From Massospora cicadina (Eukaryota; Entomophthoromycota; Entomophthoromycetes; Entomophthorales; Entomophthoraceae), in the NCBI GenBank assembly GCA_022478985.1, contig JAKSZP010009594.1, positions 1 through 64,000 of the forward strand: a DNA stretch of 64,000 nucleotides, in the 5' to 3' direction. The notes below the pieces were generated by a model. It was not told the origin of the DNA, searched no databases, and saw only the letters and a list, made by a program, of their open reading frames with translations. Positions 10,846-21,936 of this stretch are shown one piece after another. A program made the translations under genes and the position numbers. Each line of letters opens with the position of its first letter. Within the stretch, counting starts at the first letter, position 1.

Positions 10846-11508
10846 TTTTCAGGAAAATTGGCAAGGAACGCCCGCAGAAGTGACTAGGGTAGTGATAGAG
10901 CTAGTTCCTTGTACCTTCTTGAGGGTGTTGATCAAAGGGAATTCTCCCTCTGAACGATCATTGGTAAACGACAATGTATTGGACTCTAAATGAATCTCCA
11001 CATGTTGTTGACGCCAACACCCCATGCCTAAGATCACCAGAAACACCAAGTCCAGCATAGCTGAAAAGCGATCGCAGAAGGTAAACTGGTGGATTGAAAA
11101 AGGTACTGGTCGGCAAACAACATATGAGGGCTGATAAGCAGATGAGGCCACCATCACTGAGGAGCCCACATCCATTTACAGCTTTAATTGTTGCACCAAT
11201 TCAACACTCATAAAATTTCCCGTGGCTCCAGTGTCCACCAGGGCCTCAAAGGAGACGTGATGAGAACCAACGCTAATTTTCATGGGTACTAAGAAGTAAG
11301 AATAGTTTTCCTTATTGGTAGTTGTGGATGAATCCAGTGATACTGAAGAGATGGTGGTGGGGTCAGGGGAAACCAATGGGCAAATAGCCTCGGCAACTAT
11401 GGGATATGGTTTTGGAGTTTTGAGTGTGGCTGGTCTAATGCAGTCAGAGATAATCTTCTGTACAACCTGGCTCAGTTGGAAAGAAAGACCATTGCTGCGC
11501 CTACACAC
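10846..11508 (-). pseudogene. Aspartic protease region of element C
   Basis: The frame from 11,508 to 11,176 carries the retropepsin motif ALVDTGATGNFMS near 11,260-11,222, with the catalytic DTG intact. A TAA at 11,176 interrupts the frame, which then continues to 10,849 as the linker towards RT. The first residues (CRRSNGLSFQLSQVVQ) may be the tail of gag. Nothing resembling a capsid or a complete zinc knuckle is present upstream before the LTR. Confidence 0.8.
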
Positions 11509-11551
11509 GTGAGAAAGGCGGAAATGGCTAGGAATAAGAATTGGTCGATTA

Positions 11552-12671
11552 TGTCAGGCAGACAACAAGTAAGAATTAGACTGGGCTGCCAGCTCAGATG
11601 CCGAAGCATCTGAACAGCAAACCAGAATGCCCGGGGCACTGCTACTGATATGACAAATATGGAGCTGGGGAAGCGTTCCACCAAAATCTGCTGGTGAGCC
11701 AGAATTTTATTTAGGCACAGAATAAAGTACCAGATGCACATGGCCGTTAACCCCAAGGGGTACAAGAACGTTGGTGGATAAGGTGGCTTAATTTTTAACA
11801 TGTAAAAACTAATTTTTTGGGAAGAATTTTTAATGGAAATTTAAGAAATAAAGATTTGACCAACAATTTTCTCAGTGCGATGCAACTGATTAAAAAGTAG
11901 TTGATTTGAGGGAAAGCAAAGCCAGGACCAGGTCCCTCAAATTTGACCTAACTGGAAAATTATCCGGGAATGGGCAGGTTAGTTCCTTGGGAACTGTCAT
12001 TGCAAAATTTGGCGGTGGGCCAAATCGCTGTTGGTTCAACCTCAAATGCCTGAACCAAAACTTGACTATATTTCCGACGGTTGGTGTGACAGCAATTATC
12101 CCAATGAGCGGCGGGAATCCCAAGGCCACCCCACATAGGGGTGGGCTCATTTGGTTAAGAATGGGTTTGGGACGCCCAACCCACCTGTGCTCAGTCACTG
12201 GGCTGTTCGTTCAGTCAATGGCATTGCATTGGGTGCAACGCCCAATTTGTCAGCAGGAAGCTGCCCATCGGGGGTGATGCCTGCCAGATTTGGGAGGGGA
12301 GAGATTTTTCCAATCATCATTTTAATCAAATCGCAACTGTCAGGCATTCCAGCCAATAGATCAGTCTTCATACCTTTTTGACCATTTAAAATTTGAGCAT
12401 TGGGCAGATTGCCGCTCAAATTAGTTATGATTGACTTTATTTCGGTGATCTCAGTGCAGATTTCACTGATTCCTCATACCAGTTCTGCCAAGGTTAGTGT
12501 GGGTACTGGAAATGGGATCTGAAGTCGGAGAGCTGTTACCCAGCGCTCATCTACTATGTGAGTGAGATCGCCCTGAGTAATGAGGAGTAATGCCATCCTC
12601 CTAGGTGCCTTCTTACTTGGAAGTGGAAAATGGCCCGGTCAACACCCAGAAAACGTTCCCTGGGACTTACA
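11552..12671 (-). repeat. 5' LTR of element C
   Basis: This is the partner of 6,726-7,846 and carries the promoter of the element by position. Immediately inside it, on the minus strand, the bases TAATCGACCAATTC occupy the primer-binding position. They do not begin with the TGG that complements a tRNA 3' end, but related bases follow the 5' LTRs of the inverted element and F. Confidence 0.95.
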
Positions 12672-13562
12672 CATATGATAGTTGATTGATTATTAACTAT
12701 CAGGTGTACCATTTGGGATCAGTCAGGTTTCATCACCAACTTATTGGGAATTTAAGGACCAAATTGTAAGTCAAGTGATGCTGCCTGCAACTAGTGATTT
12801 GATCAGCTGGTTTGTGACCTGCCATAATGGGTAACAAGTCCCATTACCTAAGCAGGTCACTTGCCAAATACGGTTGATTTTGTGGATCAAGAGGAAAACG
12901 TTAGGGACATGTTTTCTGACTCTTTCCATTTTTATTTCATGAAATTGTCTGATGACAGAATCCTATCCAGGGTGGGGAAGACCATTGCTGATGAGAGGAC
13001 GATGGGTTAATTAATGACAACAGCTTCTGTTTCATTGATGAGTTGCCAACCAAGGGTTGGGCACTGAATTTTCACTATAAATTCCCCTAAGAATTCCTTT
13101 GAGAAAAACAGAAATTACCAGATTAATTACAAGAGTAATTGCCAGAATTCGTTATTAGTTCTATTCTTCTTCAAGGAAATTTATTGCAGTGTGCTTTAAT
13201 TGGAGACTCTTTAGGATAAAGAGTAAGATTGAGGATCCAGAGAAAAGAAGCTGGGATATGATGGGAATTGCTGTAGACTTTTTGTCACCAGAGATTAGCC
13301 GTAAATAAGGATCTGAGCGTGGATCAAGTTAGGTGGTATAAGGGAGAAAATCCGTATTGAGGACATCTTATGTATTTCGAGAGAAATACTGGTCAGGAAT
13401 TGGAACTAACCCTAGTGATCTATGCAACTCTAGATAATAGTCTTCATACTATTATCAATCAAATATATTATTATCAGACAATCCAAAGGACTGAACAACA
13501 TCAAATCTGTGCAGCTAAAAATCCTGAGAACTATCAATTAGTGAAGAATCTAGATTTTAACA

Positions 13563-13590
13563 ATTGGTGTTCACTACAGGGTTGTAGTTG
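13563..13590 (+). other. Primer-binding site of element B
   Basis: Directly after the LTR end CA at 13,562 comes ATTGGTGTTCACTACAGGG. The TGG two bases inside the LTR end is the normal layout for a tRNA primer. I have not identified the tRNA. Confidence 0.5.
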
Positions 13591-13674
13591 AGTAAGTTAC
13601 TAGGACACGATGTCATATAAGGGTGACATAAGAAAACTCTAGACAGATTCAGCAAAAGTCAACTGTAACTCTTT

Positions 13675-14772
13675 GAATTCTGCGGATCATCAAGAATCTC
13701 TTCCTTTGAGGAGAGAGTTACCAAGGTTGAGGAAGGGGTCAAAAATGTCGCTAGTTTAGGCAATGAGTTACTAAGAAGAGTAACATTATTGAAGAAAAAG
13801 GAAGGAGATTTAGTTTGAGAAGTCTTATTCCTAAAAATGGAGCATGAAGCAGACCGCGTTTGATTACAGGCATTCAGCACATATATAGAGTGACTGATTA
13901 AGCAAGTCGATGAGCTGAAGACTCACAAAAGCAGATGTGATCCATATGTGATGACTGATGCTTAAGAAAAACTCCACAGGCTCCAGTTGGAAATATGCCG
14001 CCCACTTTCAAAGCCATTTTGGAGATGACTCCCAAAATTACTCCTCAAGTTAGTTGAGTAGCTGAACTAAGAGTGGTGGCTTGAAAAACTTTGGTGGATT
14101 TTAAAGGCAACACCAAAATTATCTAATTTCCATCAGGATAACGCACCTGCATTTTTCCAATTATTTGACATGACAATGTTTGGATATGGCAATTGTCAAA
14201 AGGCTTTGATGGTGATGAATTGCCTGGATACCAATTTTCAGAACCTAGTGGTGCCCCATTTAGAGGGGGACAGCTGGTCATACTCAGAGGCCAAGGCGGC
14301 CATTATGAAGGAATTTGGAAGTCACATGTTCATGTTGAAGTGCAAGCAAGAATTTATGAGCATTCAATTCCAGAAGGATGAATCTTTAGCTAGTTTCGCC
14401 TATTATTTCTACCAAGAATCGCAGATTTTGGTTAAAGTGAAAGTTCTGGATGAATTAAATGCATATTGCACTGCAAGCAGCCCTTTGGCCCTATTGTAAT
14501 TTGCATCAAATGATGTCTTCCATGTTTACAATGGAGATTGTCACCTCTTATATGGTGGTTCATTTGAAAATTTTGGGAGCTACCTTTGATGCTCCAAATA
14601 GATGTTTCAAATCAAATAAAATACAAATTAAATCCCACGAAGGGGAACAAGGGCGCTAAGGAGTTGAATAACCAAACCATGCTAGAAACAATCTCAAAGA
14701 GTATAAATGGATCAATAATAAGGAAAGATATGTTACCAGTGTGGAGGAAAAGGACATTTCGCTGGGCACTGT
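13675..14772 (+). pseudogene. Gag of element B: coiled coil, capsid-like domain, zinc knuckle
   Basis: From 13,675 to about 13,931 one frame gives a charged coiled coil (FEERVTKVEEGVKNVASLG ...). Its three stops are all TGA and sit in positions that would suit Arg (CGA). A capsid-like retrotransposon gag domain follows at 14,116-14,499 (FHQDNAPAFFQLFDMTMFGY; EFGSHMFMLKCKQEFMSIQF). Two frame changes lead to a complete CCHC zinc knuckle at 14,731-14,772 (CYQCGGKGHFAGHC), which binds RNA in virus-like particles. This is the only clear LTR-element gag in the window. It lies directly after the primer site of B and before its pol. Confidence 0.8.
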
Positions 14773-15103
14773 AAGAAATCTAAAGAACAGATCAATGTGG
14801 TCCAAGTGAAAGAATCTAAACCTGCACGGGTTTCAGGAAAAGGACCCACAGCCTAGTTGGGGAACAGTCTAGAGCTGCAGAAAAACCTGTTCCTCCCAAT
14901 ATTAAGCATGAAGAAATTGACATCATTATCTGTTTGTAGATGATGACGTTCAGGATCAGCTATATCAAGTGGTCAATTTAGATGTGAACGCGGTAACAAG
15001 ATCAGGAGAAAAGGGGATTGACCCCAAAATAATTAAGGAAGTTGCTCAGCCATATTTGCGACAACTGGCAGACAATATTTGAGCTGTAGATAATCCAAGA
15101 GAA

Positions 15104-17245
15104 GACCAGGATAAATGCACAATTATCACTGCGCAGGGGCTTTACCAACTGATTAAGATGCCCCAGGGTCTATGCAATGCGCCTGCGACGTTCCAAAGGG
15201 CCATGGACGCCATACTAAATGACTTAAAGTTGTCATGCGTCCTGGTGTACTTGGACGATATGAATATGTTCAGTAGGACATTCACTGACCATTTGCACCA
15301 CTTGGAGGAAGTGTTTAAGCTGACTATCCATGGCCAACCTGAACATTAAGCTGAGGGAGTGCCACTTCTTCAGGAAAGATTTAGAATATCTGGGATTTGT
15401 AATTAACTCTAGTGGACTTCAGCTGCAAGCCCAGAAGATTAAAGCCATTGAGCAAATGGTTGTACCAAAGAGCGTATGAGATATCCAAGTATTCCTTGGA
15501 GTGGTTGAATACTATAGAAGATTCATTTGGGATTTTGCAAGAATCACCAAGCCCTCTTTAATTTATTGATGAATCCAAAAAAGGATTCTTTGGGGTGAAA
15601 AGGCCCAGAGTTCCTTCAATGAATTACGTCAGTATTTAATAGATTCTCCAATTTTGAAATATTTAAATTTAATAAGAGAATTTAATACAAACTGATGCTT
15701 TGTTAATGGCAATTGGTGCTGTACTGAGCCAAGTAGATGAACTTAGGGATGAACCTCCGTTGGCATATTTGAGCTGGACACTCTCAGCCGCTGAGAGAAA
15801 TTATACAATGACTGAGAGTGAATGCCTTGCAGTCATTTATGCCTGTAAGCATTTTAAGGTGTATATATATGGAACACACTTCAAAGTGGTGATGGACCAC
15901 TCCTTGTTGCGTTGTCTACACAATTTAATTGAACCAGAAGGATAACTGGCCTGATGGGCATTAAAGCTACAGGATTACAATTATGAGATAGTTCACTGAG
16001 CTGGAGCTTCTCATCAGAATGTGGATGGCTTATCGCAGTTACCAATGGTCCAGGTGGTATACTAGCAATCAGATGCGCTATTACAGAGAATGGGTGATGG
16101 AGAAATCGGTAATGAGCCCCAAGAAATCCAAGGTGCGCTTCAAAAAGCGATGGAAAACATTGAGACCATGGATGAGAAAGTTTTTAAGATGAATGAGAGG
16201 AAGAAATTACTATTCCCAAAGCTACTGGAACAAGTGGCTATTGTTCAAGCTGCTCATAAGGTTGTCAGGCATGGAGGCCTGAGGAAGACATTTGATCATA
16301 CCTTCCAGTATCATTTATGAGAGTCCATTAACTATAATGTATTGGACTATCTGGCTTGTTGTGTGGAGTGCCAGTTGCACAAGCGCACAAGAACATGACT
16401 GGATACCAATTGGTCCGCCCTGGATTTCCTTGTAATATGCTGTCCATCAATGTGATGGGACCACTAACCATAAGTACTGAGGGGCATAAGATACATCATA
16501 GTTGAAATCGGCCATCTGACGAGAGGGGTTGAGGTGAATTCCCTGGTGAAAGTAGACACTACCAGCACTGCAAAGTCTATTATAGATCAAATGGTATACT
16601 GACATGGATGCCTGCAGGTCCTGCTGAGTGACAATGGAACAAATTTAACGTCTCATGTGATTCTGCAATTAAATGAAATTATGGGGATCCAAGGAGTTGT
16701 GTCTGTACCATACTGGCTGGAGACAAACGGACTGGTATAAAAGGTCAATGGAACGCTGGCCACGATGCTGAGGAAGCTGGTCACAGGAAGAACTTCTGCG
16801 TGGGGAATGTACCTTAGTTTGGTGATGTTCACCTACAAAATAAGTAATTATACATCAATGAGGAAAACGCCATTTGAGTTTCTATATGGAAGGAAGGCCG
16901 CGTTGCCACCAATTTTATATTTAGTGGTGGAACCAACATTGGGGATGAGTGCTGAGCAGTACCTGAACAGATTGATGAATATCATGATTGAAATGCAATT
17001 GTAAGCATTTGATATGACGTTTTTGAAGAAGATGAGTAGAGTGAAAATGATGGATGATATGAACTGAACAGCCTTAACAGAATACAGAATAGGAAAAAGA
17101 ATTGCCTATTGTGATATCCATATTTTAGGAAAAGAAACAAGCTGGATGCGTTGTGGTCAGGTCTGTTCAAGATTATTGCCAAGATGGTGATGGACGTTTC
17201 TCCATCAAAAACCTCTTGGATGGAAAAATAGTAAATTGAGTCCAT
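15104..17245 (+). pseudogene. Pol of element B: partial RT, RNase H, integrase
   Basis: The RT is cut: it starts at the middle of the palm (GLYQLIKMPQGLCNAPATF) and keeps YLDDM at 15,248-15,262, so protease and RT fingers were deleted between 14,800 and 15,100. RNase H spans about 15,690-15,945 (MTESECLAVIYACKHF). The integrase zinc finger is near 16,260-16,380 (HKVVRHGGL and CCVECQ). In the core the first motif is SINVMGPL, with Asn for Asp. The second motif SDNGTN is intact at about 16,628. The third is interrupted by a stop (NGLV-stop-KVNGT, about 16,730). The C-terminal part at 16,765-17,004 is clean. The order is normal for Ty3/gypsy. It is related to element A and not to the chromodomain elements. 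Confidence 0.88.
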
Positions 17246-18217
17246 GCTAAGTATCTAAAACAGTGGATCATTTTTAAATAATGAAAAAAGAGTTCCCAAG
17301 GGACCGCTGAACCATTAAATTGGTTAAGTCCTAATTATTTGGTTAAGTCTGAAAAAAGGACCGCTGAACGAAAATAGATGGTTAAGTCTTAAAAAATAAG
17401 TCTTCTGAATTATGGAAAACTGTTAGGTCAAAGTATACCTAGGAAACAGGTTGGGGGAATAAATAAAAAGATGGGCCTCTGAACTGAGAAAAGGTCAAGT
17501 CCCATAGAAAAATTATGAAAAATAAAAAGATTGATGAAAATATATCAAAAAAAATTAATTATTAAAAAGTGCATAGAAGAAGATATATTTTTATAATTTT
17601 ATTTTTTATTGGTTATTTTAGACTTGGGGATGATTCTGCCTATGTCAAATTTTGTAGGAGGATGGATGGATTGCAGTAGGAGTAACAAAACCATCAAAAT
17701 CTACATGAGATTGGATGCTAGCGAGGGCTAGATCTACTTGAAACTAAGTTTGTTGAGCATATTCTGATCCCTGTAAGAAAGCAACTAGGGGAAGAGAGAC
17801 AAAAATGTCAGAACATGCCAAATGCAATACCCCAGATCAGGGGGGAAGAAATAGAACAAGAAGAGGCAGTCATCTAATAACCCTGAGTAATTCTGATATG
17901 GCATCAAAGCTGAAAGATTGCCTTGGGCACTTGCCAATGGGCTTTATCAAGAACATTGGACATATTGGCTGGCATCGAGCAAGGGATACTAGGTTGTGAT
18001 TGCCAAATCATGCCCCCTATTAAAGCCATCAGTGGAAGATACCACATGCCAGAACGAGATAGTCATGCAAGGAGTGAATGGCATCCTGCAGACAACGACC
18101 ACAAGCTTCTTGGAAGCAAATGCAGAATGAGAAATGGAAGCCAGGAGAGGCTAGAAGCTTTGTGGCCCAACTTTGAAGAACTTGGCTGTCAAAGTAAAGA
18201 GCATAGGCTGCAAAGTC
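17246..18217. other. Unassigned AT-rich stretch with short direct repeats and a gag-like ORF
   Basis: Between 17,290 and 17,400 the words GGACCGCTGAAC (two copies) and TGGTTAAGTC (three near-copies) alternate, as in a short decayed tandem array at the 3' end of element B. Around 17,520-17,610 the sequence is almost pure A/T. From 17,805 a 64-codon frame starts MSEHAKCNTPDQGGRN; further on, a mixed-frame reading contains NGILQTTTTSFLEANAE. These resemble the gag-like remnant at 3,984-4,542 in style and placement but I cannot prove homology. LINE-a begins at 18,218. Confidence 0.35.
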
Positions 18218-18317
18218 TTATTTAACTGAGGTAAGCCAACCAGGGGACAGACATTACCAAATATATGTGAAACTAAGAGAATAACTAATAAATATAAAAT
18301 TAGGCACCCCAGGGTAC

Positions 18318-21300
18318 TCAAGTTACCCCTGTTGCCAGCGGGACTGCCAGGTATGGGGGTTGGTGCACTACTCTGAGGGGGTTTCCCCTGACATGGAGCA
18401 GGTGTGAAGGAAAGGGTCTGTGTGGGAGGAACCAGAGTGAGAACCATGATTCTATGAGCGCTTTTTGTCTTGGTCTCATATATCCATAGAGCCAGTCTTG
18501 GAAGTGCTCTAGTAAGTGGACATGGAATCTGTTAATAATCCCATGAATGGTTGGGACTGTGCCCTTGAACGCATCTAATGCAATTGTGTGTATTGTCCAC
18601 ATTTCAATGCGTATTATTAGGGAGCGGAGGGTAGATGGGATTGGTGACTCGATCTGGAGTGCGAAGATGCTTTTTGATATTGAGAATTCCTGTTCGTTTT
18701 AAATCTTGAGCAGGCGTGCGACTTCCTGCCATATAGCTTTGGTTGGGGGGCATGTTTCTAGGCGGTGATGTAGGGATCCCTCCCTCCACATACTGCACAT
18801 GTTTTGTGGAGGAAGTTGGAGCGGTCCGCCATCCTATAGGTCCTTCTCAAACAGCGCCAGGCGTTTGCTCTTATCCTTGGCTGTAGGAGTGGGTGGTGTT
18901 TCATTTTCCATATTGCTTTCTGTGTGGTTAAATCATAGGGAATGTCCAGCATATCTAGTTATTCTATCCTAGTTATGCTTGGGGTTGTTGCGAGAATATC
19001 CCTATGGGGGTGGTTTTCTGGGTTTCTTAATGTGAATTGGGGGCTGGGTTGTCCCCTTCCCTGTATAATACCCATGTTCTCTATGGTCCATCCCATACGG
19101 CGTATAGTTCTGAGGATATGTTTGAAATGAGGGGAGGTTCCATGCGGACCTGTTGCAGTAGGGTGCTTGGCAAGGTATGAAAGTAGTCTGGGTGGACTAT
19201 GTGGGTTGGTTAATTTGAGCGCTTATGCAAAGTTAGTTCTTGCTGCTCTGGACTAATGTTGTTAAGGGAGGTCTGGAGCAAGGATTTCCTTTATCCAGGT
19301 ACCTAAGATGTGATTGGCATGGCTCTCAAAATCTATTAGTCCCATGCCTCCGCTTGAGCGTGGACCAAATAGTGTTTCCATCCGTATAGGAGGGTGAGAG
19401 CCAGGCCACAGCCAGCCCTGGATAAGCGCGCGAATTGAGTTTATAAAGGTAGGTGAGAAGGCTATCGCGTGGGCCTGGTACCACAGTATTAGGAGGATGA
19501 GCGAGTTAGCAACTGTAACTCGTCCTGTTAGTCCTGATGTTCTCCCCTTGAGGGAGGCTACGCGTTTGGATACCCGTTGTAACAGGTTACTTTCCATTGT
19601 CTCATTAGCATATCCCCCTGATTCTAGCCAGATTCCAAGGTGTTGGACATGAGTGGTGGTGGGAGGTGTTGCAAAGGGTAATATAATTGGAATTTTTCTT
19701 CGGGTGTTGGTGTGAGGATTTGATGTTGTGGCCCAATTGTTTGTGTATTTGCCTAAGAGGATGATTTCTGTCTTCCTTTTGTTGAGCGATGCATTGCTCA
19801 CCTTGGAGTATTCCTCTAGAGTGTGTTCCAGCTGTTGGGCATCTTCATTGTTTGCTATACCTGCTACGCAGTCATCTGCAAAGGCCAGTATCTTGACTGT
19901 TGGTTGTCCTTGTGCGGTTATCCCCATGAGACGTGAGTCAGTTACTCGGAGGAGTGGGTAAAAGCTGAAATTGTATAGCAGTGGGCTGAGGGGATCCCAT
20001 TGTTTGAGCCCTCTGTGTGGTTTGATATTGTTTGTTAGGAATCCAGGGCCGCATACAGCCATGGTTGCAGATTCTGTTAGGAGCATCGCCCATTTTATTA
20101 GTCTTGGTGGGAGTTTGAAGGCATGTAGACATTCTTTTAGGTATGGCCAGCTAACACGGTCATACGCCTTTTCCTGAACCAAGAAGACTAGGGCACCAGT
20201 TGCTTTGGATTGACAAATGTTTGCAACAGGGTGTATGTTGTTCCAGATTGAACCCCTTGTATAAACCCAAACTGGTTGGGTGATAGACGTCAGATGCAAT
20301 TGCGCCTAATCTAGCTGCTAGAATTTTTGTTAGAATTTTTGTGTCAGTGTTGGAGAGTGCAATTGGGCGCCAGTTGGCCAGGTCCAACTTGTCACCCTTT
20401 TTATACAAGGTTATAACGTAGGATTCATGGCCTCCTGGTAATAGGCGTGTTTCCAACAAACTCTGGTTCATTAACGCCAATAGGAGGGGGAGATTTGTTG
20501 AAAATATTTTGTAAAATTCGTAGGGTATCACATCAGGCCCTGGGCATTTCCTACGTGGTGCAACGCGAATTGTTTCTTAAAGCTCCTCTCGTGTAATAAG
20601 GGTTAGTATATTGTAATTTGGTGGTGTACTTTGTATCTTGGCAGTTTGAATAAGTTCTTTAATTTTTTGTGGATCTGTTAGCATATCGCGATATAATTCG
20701 GTGTAATAGCGGTGTACTTCCGCCTTGACCTCCTCAGGGTCAGTTGCCATGGTGCGATTGGTCTTACGGACCTGTGTGCATGTGGGCTGGTTTCCACGGG
20801 AGTGGAATTGGTGGAAAAAGTATGTCAAACAGGTTTCGCCTTCCTTTAAAACTTCCCTTTGTTTGATACTTTGATTCTGTGTTGGTGTTCAAAGATGAGA
20901 TTGTTAAGTTGGGCTGAAATTTCTGCCCATTTGCGTCCCCAATTAGGGCTATAGCCAGATCTCAGAGTATTTATTATCTGGTGGTCTAGTTCTGCCAAGG
21001 TACGCTTGATTGTGGCTGTATCCGCAGTGTACTTGCGTGATGCAATATTTCAGGTTTTGTTGATTAAATCTTTCTTGAAATTTTCCCATGTTCCAATGGG
21101 ATCTAAAGTGAATGGGGCTGTGAATTTTGGGTTTGTAGCCTTTTTTTCAACCCAGTCAGATATCTCAGCAATTTTATATTTTCTGGGTGAAGCTTTCTCC
21201 AAGGCGACACCTGTGTGTGGTATTGGGTTGGCGCTAACTGCACCGTAACTAATTGGTGATCAGAAAAATTGATCTTTTTTGTTGTAAATTTGGAGATTCT

Positions 21301-21918
21301 TGAGTGGTGGGATTGTGGGATGAGGATGTGGTCAATATGACTCATCGATATGAGCAGTCCCTCGTATATGTTGGGTCTTATCATGTGGGGAAGGATTGGT
21401 GGATTGGGGGGAAGAGCATCCTGTAAGCCAAGAGATGCCTTCATAGTGCGATATTCAATGTGTCTAGGTGGGTATCCCCTGGGATTAGGCCATCGTTCTG
21501 TATTGAGGTTATCCCAGCAGTTGAAATCGCCTAACATGATGATATCTGGTGGGAGGGTGAGGGTAGAAATTTTTTCAAATTTTTTTCTCTCAGTTGCAGT
21601 GCATGGTGCATAGATACATGCTAATGAAATTATTTCATCTTGGCATGTGATTGTTGCTACCAGGACTTGACTGTGCAAGTGTGATGATGAATTTGTAATT
21701 TTAGATTTTTTGTTATTTTGGACTATCACCCCACAGTTAGACGTCCATACTAATTGTGATGGTGCGACCCTGGTTAACCAGGATTCTTCTTCCCCTTGTA
21801 GGCAGAGGATTTTTTGGATGGCCAAGATGTCTACAAGAGTTTTTCTCAGGAATGCCAGCATTTTGGCTTGGGACGTATGAGCCCTGGCTCCCGCGATGTT
21901 TAATGTCCCTATTGACAC
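18318..21918 (-). pseudogene. ORF2 of LINE-a (endonuclease, RT, zinc motif)
   Basis: The apurinic-type endonuclease covers 21,918-21,103 in one frame of 271 codons: it opens MSIGTLNIAGARA, has LGDFNCW and ends with the SDHQLV motif, so the catalytic His and Asp positions are present. RT starts near 20,530 (PHVIPYEFYK-type text) and runs to 19,262; the long frame 20,299-19,262 (345 codons) contains KAYDRVSW, GDPLSPLLYN with GLKQWDPLS in this copy, and the active-site FADDC. The zinc-like tail (WRCLRRTYRMADRSNFLH, AVCGG) is at about 18,880-18,780 and the C-terminus at 18,602-18,318. Several frameshifts break the gene, and Arg-Gln-Gly of the RT box is changed to KQWD. Confidence 0.87.
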
Positions 21919-21936
21919 TGAGGTGCCCGCATCGCC

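Larger units (their letters stand above)
6726..12671 (-). mobile_element. Complete-length chromodomain Ty3/gypsy element C, gag missing
   Basis: The element is 5,946 bp long with LTRs of 1,121 and 1,120 bp, TG/CA ends and a perfect CATAT target duplication. It lies inside the 5' LTR of element B. The minus strand encodes protease, RT, RNase H, integrase and chromodomain in the Ty3 order. There is almost no room for gag: only about 43 bp separate the 5' LTR from the frame that holds the protease. By eye the first 250 bases of the two LTRs differ at about 17 positions, mostly transitions, so the insertion is not recent. Several stops and frameshifts break pol. Confidence 0.92.
4543..13562 (+). 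repeat. 5' LTR of element B, split in three
   Basis: The LTR pieces are 4,543-4,677, 6,639-6,725 and 12,677-13,562. They form one sequence that matches, in reverse complement, the solo LTR at 25,944-32,260. Shared landmarks are the start TGTTGGGATTTTTG versus TGTTATTTTTG, the block CATAATGGGTAACAAGTCCC at about 12,822, and the end TTTTAACA versus TTTTTACA. Both copies contain an open stretch starting MGNKSHYLSRSLA, which is probably a by-product of the LTR sequence and not a gene. The TG and CA ends are intact. Confidence 0.75.
4543..17420 (+). mobile_element. Ty3/gypsy element B (LTR, gag, pol), broken by two insertions
   Basis: Element B consists of a 5' LTR (4,543-13,562, about 1.1 kb without the insertions), a TGG-type primer site, gag with coiled coil and zinc knuckle, and a pol with RT, RNase H and integrase. 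A deletion has removed the protease and the first half of RT. A half-LINE and the complete element C lie inside its 5' LTR. I cannot find the 3' LTR; the element fades into AT-rich sequence after 17,245, so the right boundary is a guess. No chromodomain is seen after the integrase. It shares its pol lineage with element A (150-2,166). Confidence 0.7.
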
